Source: Snodgrassella alvi
GTDB taxonomy: Bacteria; Pseudomonadota; Gammaproteobacteria; Burkholderiales; Neisseriaceae
Direction of reading: 5' to 3'
DNA: 34,665 bases
Assembly (NCBI RefSeq): GCF_002777425.1
Contig: NZ_MDVC01000060.1
Coordinates: 1 to 34,665 of the forward strand
Each line of letters opens with the position of its first letter. Positions within the stretch are counted from its first letter, which is position 1. The notes below the pieces were generated by a model that was given only the letters and a program-made list of their open reading frames with translations, did no database searches and had not been told where the DNA came from. This document shows positions 25,453 to 34,665 of this stretch, piece by piece. A program made the translations under genes and the position numbers.

Positions 25453-26652
25453 ATGAACACAGAACCTAACCGTATCCCCCATCCACGCTGGCTATTATTT
25501 GCCCTGGCAGTTGGTGGTTTTGCCATTGGCACTACCGAATTTGCCACTATGAGTGTTTTGCCTTATATCGCCAGCGGCTTAAATATCAGTGAACCCACAG
25601 CAGGGCATCTAATCAGTATTTATGCCCTTGGTGTTGTCGTTGGAGCACCCGTTATTGCTATATTTGGTGCGCGTTTCAGCCGGCGTAGCCTGTTACTGGT
25701 GCTCATGGCATTTTTTGCTTCGGCACATCTGGGCACCATGCTCGCCCCCAACTACAACAGCATGATGCTATTTCGCTTTTTAAGTGGCTTACCACATGGC
25801 GCTTATTTTGGTGTTGGCGCGTTGGTCGCCGCAGCCATGGTACCACCAGAAAAAAGAACACAGGCTGTTGGATTAATGATGATAGGCTTAACCATAGCCA
25901 CCACCATCGGCGTACCCTTAAGCAGCTGGCTGGCTCAGGCAGTAGGTTGGCGCGTTGTCTTTCTCATCGTAGCCTTACTGGCTGCTACCACTGTCATCTT
26001 GGTGGCTCTTTTTTTGCCACCAAACTGCATGCAGGGTAGCGGTAGCAATGCCGTACGGGAACTCAGCGCGCTCACCAATCGTCAGATTTGGCTGACACTG
26101 GCCATAGGTGCCATCGGCTTTGGCGGCATGTTTGGCATATATGCCTACATGGCCTCAACCTTAGAAAACATTACCGGCATGTCACCCAAAAGCGTGCCAT
26201 TGGTTATGTGTTTATACGGCGTAGGCATGACCCTAGGCAACATCATCATACCGCGTCTGGTTGGACGCCATGTGATGTCAGGATTAGCATGGTTACTGGC
26301 ATGGTCGGCTATCATGTTAGCCTTATATCCTTTTGCTCTACATTATCCATACTGGATATGCATACAAGTCGTTCTCATCGGCATGAGCGGTGCCGTAGGT
26401 ACATTGTTACAAATTCGTCTTATGGATGTAGCCAAAGATGCCCAAACTCTGGCCGCAGCACTGAATCACAGTGCCTTCAACGCCGCCAATGCCCTGGGGC
26501 CTTATTTGGGTGGTTTAACGATTGCCGCAGGCTGGGGCTGGAGCAGTACCGCATGGGTTGGTGTTATGCTGGCAATAATTGGCTTAATCGTATGGTGGTT
26601 TACCGTACGTGACGAACAGCGTACTAATGCCAAAAGCCAGCTGCCACGATAA
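25453..26652 (+). CDS. MFS efflux transporter (DHA1 family, AraJ/PbuE-like)
   Basis: This 399-residue inner-membrane transporter has about 12 transmembrane helices. Helix 1 carries ALAVGGFAIGTTEFATMSVLP, the hallmark start of the AraJ/NepI/PbuE group. A motif-A-like loop (FGARFSRRSLLL) joins helices 2 and 3, and LFRFLSGLPHGAYFGVGALVAA marks helices 4 and 5. Known members export sugars, purine nucleosides or drugs by proton antiport. It is divergent from the class III aminotransferase operon and could export that pathway's product, which is inference from position. An inverted repeat GGACAGA/TCTGTCC (26673-26693) follows the stop but lacks a T-run. Confidence 0.9.
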   Translation: MNTEPNRIPHPRWLLFALAVGGFAIGTTEFATMSVLPYIASGLNISEPTAGHLISIYALGVVVGAPVIAIFGARFSRRSLLLVLMAFFASAHLGTMLAPNYNSMMLFRFLSGLPHGAYFGVGALVAAAMVPPEKRTQAVGLMMIGLTIATTIGVPLSSWLAQAVGWRVVFLIVALLAATTVILVALFLPPNCMQGSGSNAVRELSALTNRQIWLTLAIGAIGFGGMFGIYAYMASTLENITGMSPKSVPLVMCLYGVGMTLGNIIIPRLVGRHVMSGLAWLLAWSAIMLALYPFALHYPYWICIQVVLIGMSGAVGTLLQIRLMDVAKDAQTLAAALNHSAFNAANALGPYLGGLTIAAGWGWSSTAWVGVMLAIIGLIVWWFTVRDEQRTNAKSQLPR

Positions 26653-26850
26653 TTCGTTCCATATCCTCAATAGGACAGATGGACATTCTGTCCAAAAATT
26701 AGTCAGATTACACAAAAATGAATATCTGAATAAAAGTACAATGTAAAAACGCGTAACTCAAGTTGCAAATGGCTGTTATCATTAATATTCTGTTTATATA
26801 GGTAAAAGTAGTTTAACTATTAACAAACCAACCGGCAAAGGGTGGTAATT

Positions 26851-27720
26851 ATGACTGATAAACAGTTGCAACCAGAGATAGAAACGCCTGATACCGAGCA
26901 AGCTGAAAAACAAAGCAATATCTGTACCGACAAAAATAGCAAACACAAAAAGCTAACCAAAAAGAAATACTACAAAGAGCTGGAAAAACTTCAGGGTGAA
27001 ATGGTCGCTCTGCAAGAATGGGTGAAAGCTTCTGGGCAGAAAGTTTGCATCATCTTCGAAGGACGTGATGGTGCAGGCAAGGGTGGTGCGATTAAAGCAA
27101 TTACCGAAAGAGTCAGTCCACGCATATTTCAGGTAGTAGCCTTACCAGCACCGAGTGAACGCCAGAAAACACAAATGTACATGCAGCGTTACATTCCCCA
27201 TTTACCTGCAGCCGGCGAAGTTATCATCTTTGACCGTAGCTGGTATAACCGTGCTGGCGTAGAGCGTGTTATGGGATTTTGCACAGAACAGGAAAGCAAA
27301 GAATTTCTCGAAATCATTCCTTTTATGGAAAAGGCCATCATCAATTCGGGCATCATCCTGCTCAAATACTGGCTTGAAGTAAACATGGAAGAACAGCACC
27401 GACGCATGCTTGGTCGGATTAATGACCCGCGTAAAATCTGGAAACTCTCTCCCATGGATATCAAATCTTACAGTCGCTGGTATGACTACTCCCGTGCCCG
27501 TGACGAAATGATTATGGCTACCGATACCTCATGGGCTCCATGGTATGTTGTCGATTCCAACGACAAAAAGAAAGCGCGTTTGAACATCATCAAACACATA
27601 CTCAGCGAAATTCCATACAAAAAAACACCACGGAAAAAAGTCGAACTACCAAAGCGGCAGGATAAAGGCGATTATCAGGAACCCAATTACCCTTATCGTT
27701 ACATTCCGGAAAAATACTAA
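26851..27720 (+). CDS. ppk2: Polyphosphate kinase 2 (PPK2, class I type)
   Basis: This 289-residue P-loop kinase moves phosphate between polyphosphate and nucleoside diphosphates or triphosphates, usually favouring NDP phosphorylation. A ~35-residue charged N-terminal tail is followed by Walker A FEGRDGAGKGGAIK (69-82), PSERQKTQMYMQRYIPHLP, Walker B IIFDRSWYNRAGVERVMGF with D128, and the lid RRMLGRINDPRKIWKLSPMD. It is a single-domain enzyme. ATG 26851 is chosen over the in-frame GTG 26842 because AAGGGTGG is a good ribosome site for it. It has ~200 bp of its own upstream DNA and a strong terminator, so it is probably monocistronic. Confidence 0.95.
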   Translation: MTDKQLQPEIETPDTEQAEKQSNICTDKNSKHKKLTKKKYYKELEKLQGEMVALQEWVKASGQKVCIIFEGRDGAGKGGAIKAITERVSPRIFQVVALPAPSERQKTQMYMQRYIPHLPAAGEVIIFDRSWYNRAGVERVMGFCTEQESKEFLEIIPFMEKAIINSGIILLKYWLEVNMEEQHRRMLGRINDPRKIWKLSPMDIKSYSRWYDYSRARDEMIMATDTSWAPWYVVDSNDKKKARLNIIKHILSEIPYKKTPRKKVELPKRQDKGDYQEPNYPYRYIPEKY

Positions 27721-27727
27721 ATACATT

Positions 27728-27755
27728 CACCAGCCACACTGGCTGGTGTTTTTTT
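27728..27755 (+). terminator. Rho-independent terminator after ppk2
   Basis: CACCAGCCA (27728-27736) and TGGCTGGTG (27740-27748) form a perfect 9-bp stem with a 3-nt loop, followed by seven T residues. It lies between convergent ppk2 and rsmE. Confidence 0.95.
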
Positions 27756-27778
27756 CAACTCTTAATACCTATCCTGAA

Positions 27779-28504
27779 CTACCTACGAAAATCACCCCAT
27801 AACACCTGCATCGCAGCAATTGCCGCCAGCGAAGCCGTTTCTGTACGCAATACCCGCGGCCCCAGACTAATAGCAGCGAAACCATGTTTAATTGCCAGCT
27901 CCTCCTCAGCATTACTTAACCCGCCTTCCGGGCCAATTAACAGCGTTACCGCCTGTGGCTGTGCAAACTCAGTTAATGCCTGTGGTCGGCATAAACTCAT
28001 CAGCAGCTTTAAATCATCAGTAGCCAAACCAGCCAATGCATTAGCCAAATCCACCACCGGCCGAATTTCTGGCACCATCGTCCGCCCGCATTGTTCACAT
28101 GCACCAATCGCAATATCCTGCCAGCGTTCCAGCTTTTTCAACGCCCGTTCACCACTTAAACGCTGACTACTACGTTCCGTCAGCACCGGCTGAATCAGCG
28201 TAACTCCCAATTCCACAGCTTTCTGGATAGTCATATCCATCCGTTCACTGCTTGAAACTGATTGTAGCAACGTAATCGCCAATGGAGACTCAAGCGTAAC
28301 AGTCTCACTGCCACGGATCAGCACATCCACATTTTTCTTACCCATAGCTGTAATTTCAGCTTGATAAACAGTGCCAAGACCATCAAACAGCTCAATCAGC
28401 TCACCCGGCTGGCAGCGCAAAACCTGTACATGGCGCGCAGTTGCATCCGGTAAAGAAAATGTCTCTGAATGACAAATACTAGACGGAACATAAAAACGAG
28501 GCAT
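27779..28504 (-). CDS. rsmE: 16S rRNA (uracil1498-N3)-methyltransferase
   Basis: RsmE makes m3U1498 in 16S rRNA. The 241-residue protein has an N-terminal PUA-like domain (MPRFYVPS, ATARHVQVLRCQPGELIELFDGLG) and a C-terminal SPOUT (trefoil-knot) methyltransferase domain. In the latter, LLQSVSSSERMDMTIQKAVELGV, TERSS and the SAM-binding knot LLIGPEGGLSNAEEELA and SLGPRVLRTETAS are visible. ATG 28504 is used rather than 28522 because MPRFY is the conserved family start. Convergent with ppk2. Confidence 0.96.
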   Translation of the reverse strand: MPRFYVPSSICHSETFSLPDATARHVQVLRCQPGELIELFDGLGTVYQAEITAMGKKNVDVLIRGSETVTLESPLAITLLQSVSSSERMDMTIQKAVELGVTLIQPVLTERSSQRLSGERALKKLERWQDIAIGACEQCGRTMVPEIRPVVDLANALAGLATDDLKLLMSLCRPQALTEFAQPQAVTLLIGPEGGLSNAEEELAIKHGFAAISLGPRVLRTETASLAAIAAMQVLWGDFRR

Positions 28505-29056
28505 AATAATGAAAAAATCCAATAATAATCAAACAAGCCAAATAGCAAGATTAGAAATTAATAAAATAAGCTGCTTCCTGATTAAACCAGCCCTAACCAC
28601 AATCAGCAACTTATCAGCTTTATTTATCGGCAAATATAAAATTCTGCCATACAGTCATTTATTGTTTCAGATAGCAGTAAAAATAAAAGCACTAGCAAAT
28701 AAGACAACAACTATACTGAAACAGCAAAGCCATAATTAATAATAGGCCTATCTATAAGTAACAGCGTAGACAAGCTTAATAAGATATAAAAGTAATATAT
28801 ATAGAATTACCAAAATCACAAACTATACAACGGCAACATGTAAGTCCAGACGCAACAACTAAAACAGAGATATGCATGGATAAAAAGCAGCAGATTAATC
28901 AGAAATACAGGAATAGCAGATTAACTAGTACTAAGGAATGACTGGGTAAAGGGAAGAATTTAAAATAGACAGGCGTAAAGAAGTCAAAAGTGCTAAAAAT
29001 AAAATCTTAAAAAACAGTCATATGATGAAATAATGAAAAATAAAAGGGGGAAGTAG
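28505..29056. other. AT-rich spacer upstream of the rrn operon
   Basis: This 550-bp stretch is strongly A-rich on the plus strand. A 76-codon open frame (28509-28739) has no ribosome site or recognisable domain and I do not accept it as a gene. The last ~80 bp before the rrn -35 box carry A- and T-tracts that would suit an UP element. Otherwise I see nothing. Confidence 0.55.
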
Positions 29057-29085
29057 TTGACATGATTTTGAGTGAGGCGTATAGT
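29057..29085 (+). promoter_or_regulatory. rrn operon promoter
   Basis: A perfect -35 TTGACA (29057-29062), a 17-nt spacer and -10 TATAGT (29080-29085) lie about 225 nt before mature 16S, with A/T tracts upstream. Transcription should start near 29091-29093. Confidence 0.88.
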
Positions 29086-29155
29086 TCGCTTTCTTCGCTG
29101 ATGACGCGACACGAAACGAACTAAACAGTTTAAAGTAGAACGCAGTCGAAAGCAA

Positions 29156-29167
29156 CGCTCTTTAACA
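29156..29167 (+). promoter_or_regulatory. rrn leader boxA antitermination site
   Basis: CGCTCTTTAACA in the 16S leader matches the bacterial boxA consensus bound by NusB/NusE, which protects rRNA transcription from Rho. Confidence 0.75.
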
Positions 29168-29174
29168 GAACAGA

Positions 29175-29198
29175 TTACCGATAAGTGTGAGTGCGGAT
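29175..29198 (+). other. 5' arm of the 16S precursor processing stem
   Basis: This 24-nt arm pairs with 30869-30892 beyond the 16S 3' end over its whole length (22 Watson-Crick and 2 G-U pairs), the expected RNase III substrate enclosing 16S. Part of it (AGTGTGAG, 29184-29191) can instead pair locally with CTCACACT (29203-29210). Confidence 0.8.
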
Positions 29199-29309
29199 GA
29201 GCCTCACACTGATTCAGAGAGACGAGATATATAGACATATACTTGTCAATAACTTTGAAGCAGACCAGTGATTTCGGAGGGGACTTCGAGATTGCAACAA
29301 GCTAAGATT

Positions 29310-30851
<1,542 letters not shown>

Positions 30852-30868
30852 GAGAAAAGAAGAGGCTG

Positions 30869-30892
30869 ATTCGCATTCACACTTATCGGTAA
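30869..30892 (+). other. 3' arm of the 16S precursor processing stem
   Basis: Complementary to 29175-29198. It begins 20 nt after the mature 16S 3' end and ends 33 nt before tRNAIle. Confidence 0.8.
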
Positions 30893-30925
30893 ACTGAAAA
30901 GATGCGAGAAGAGACTGAATAAACT

Positions 30926-31002
<77 letters not shown>

Positions 31003-31017
31003 CATATTTAAGGACGC

Positions 31018-31093
31018 GGGGGCATAGCTCAGTTGGTAGAGCACCTGCTTTGCAAGCAGGGGGTCATCGGTTCGATCCCGTTTGCCTCCACCA
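31018..31093 (+). tRNA. tRNA-Ala (TGC)
   Basis: 76 nt including encoded CCA. Acceptor stem GGGGGCA/TGCCTCC carries one G-U pair. The anticodon TGC is at 31051-31053 in CTTTGCA, and the T-loop is GGTTCGATCC. It lies 15 nt after tRNAIle, in the standard rrn spacer order. Confidence 0.97.
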
Positions 31094-31446
31094 CGACTCT
31101 GTAGGAAGAGGGAAGTTAAATCAGGATACTTTGGAAATTAAAGGTAGTTTAGTCTGAGTACAGACGAAGCAGAAGCTAGCTTTAATTTGCGAAGTAACGC
31201 ATCGATCTTTAACAAATTGGAAAGCCGAAATCAACAAACAAAGATTGAGGCACAGGAATCGGAATCTGGAAACAGATGAAGAAGAAAGTGCTGAAAGAAT
31301 TGGGTGATGATTGTATCGCTGAACAACGAAAACAAAAGGCGTTGTTCAGACAACCAAAGCAGTAAGCTTTATGAGAGTAAAGGCCTTAGTCATATTCACT
31401 AGTCAACGGTGGAGATGGCGAAGTCAAGAGGTTCTTGAAATGATAG
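31094..31446 (+). other. tRNAAla-23S spacer with boxA and processing stems
   Basis: The spacer has no gene. A long hairpin AAATTAAAG...CTTTAATTT (about 31135-31148 with 31176-31189) contains an inner GTCTG-AGTA-CAGAC. A classical boxA region GATCTTTAACAAATTGG starts at 31204. The last 9 nt (31438-31446) belong to the 23S processing stem: 31438-31453 is the exact reverse complement of 34328-34343. Confidence 0.75.
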
Positions 31447-34336
<2,890 letters not shown>

Positions 34337-34443
34337 ATCATTTGAAGGACTTCATACATGAGAGCATGTACAGAAGAAATGATAAAAGCTTACTGATGAA
34401 TACACATCACCAAGATTAAGGCTTTCTGATTTGACAGTTTAAT

Positions 34444-34557
34444 GTCTGGCGGCCATAGCAGGTTGGTCCCACGCCTTCCCATCCCGAACAGGACCGTGAA
34501 ACGACCTAGCGCCGATGATAGTATGGATGCCCATGTGAAAGTAGGACACCGCCAGAC
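34444..34557 (+). rRNA. rrf: 5S ribosomal RNA
   Basis: About 114 nt. The terminal stem GTCTGGCGG/CCGCCAGAC pairs perfectly. TGGTCCCACGCCTTCCCATCCCGAACAGGACCGTGAAACG and GCGCCGATGATAGTATGG match the loop A to loop E pattern. It closes the rrn operon. Confidence 0.96.
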
Positions 34558-34570
34558 TCCCCATAAGAAG

Positions 34571-34603
34571 AACCCGGTTGAGAGATCAGCCGGGTTTCTT
34601 GCT
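34571..34603 (+). terminator. Rho-independent terminator of the rrn operon
   Basis: AACCCGGTTGA (34571-34581) and TCAGCCGGGTT (34586-34596) form an 11-bp stem with one G-U and a GAGA loop, followed by TCTTGCTTT. The ~60 bp to the window end hold no recognisable feature. Confidence 0.9.
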
Positions 34604-34665
34604 TTGGCTAAAGGCTAGAAGGCAATGAATATAGATGCCTGCTAGCAAAACATAACAGCAGCCTT

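Noticed and set aside
26673-26693. GGACAGA/TCTGTCC hairpin after the MFS gene as a terminator
   Set aside because: The tail is AAAAATT and not T-rich, so it is not a convincing intrinsic terminator. It may be a chance inverted repeat.
28509-28739. 76-codon open frame upstream of the rrn operon
   Set aside because: It has no ribosome site and no recognisable domain, and its composition follows the AT-rich spacer.

Overview
The window looks like chromosomal DNA of a low-GC betaproteobacterium of the family Neisseriaceae. The 16S rRNA, LysRS, NlpD, the fmt-rsmB-ntrYX block and the 16S-tRNAIle-tRNAAla-23S-5S operon are all of Neisseriaceae type. From memory the 16S most resembles the bee-gut symbiont Snodgrassella. 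That genus call is an inference and was not searched.

Layout. (a) 1-2435, minus: the first 811 residues of a large type Va autotransporter, with an extended signal peptide, a beta-helix of ~50-residue tandem repeats, an autochaperone region and an Asn/Pro linker. The translocator barrel lies beyond the left edge. (b) 2436-8882: an AT-rich spacer, then housekeeping genes: lysS, fxsA, an nlpD-like amidase activator, rsmA/ksgA, a polar amino-acid ABC ATPase and metF. A perfect 26-bp palindrome sits just upstream of metF. (c) 9039-15745, minus: a compact block def - fmt - rsmB - DUF4390 gene - ntrY - ntrX. Its genes overlap or nearly touch, except that a terminator-like hairpin separates def from fmt. 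NtrX has a degraded AAA+ domain. (d) 15903-17120: a secreted LysM protein, followed by ~900 bp without a gene. (e) 18021-25054: the accessory-looking part. Five plus-strand genes (HAD phosphatase, alpha/beta hydrolase, two small SMR/EamA-type membrane proteins, DegT-family aminotransferase) converge on three minus-strand genes (class III aminotransferase, FemAB/GNAT-like acyltransferase, divergent ureohydrolase). The two sets overlap by 19 nt at their 3' ends. (f) 25453-28504: an MFS exporter, polyphosphate kinase 2 and rsmE. (g) 29057-34603: a complete rrn operon with promoter, boxA elements, RNase III-type processing stems and terminator.

The best candidate for an undescribed system is (e). 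The tandem SMR pair shares an FDTLGQ..FK motif resembling the GQ..xK motif of the ArnE/ArnF undecaprenyl-phosphate-aminoarabinose flippase, and lies next to a DegT-family (ArnB-superfamily) aminotransferase. Together with an acyltransferase, a ureohydrolase, a second aminotransferase and a nearby MFS exporter, this suggests a pathway that makes and moves an amino-group-containing metabolite or lipid-linked group. The product cannot be deduced from sequence alone.
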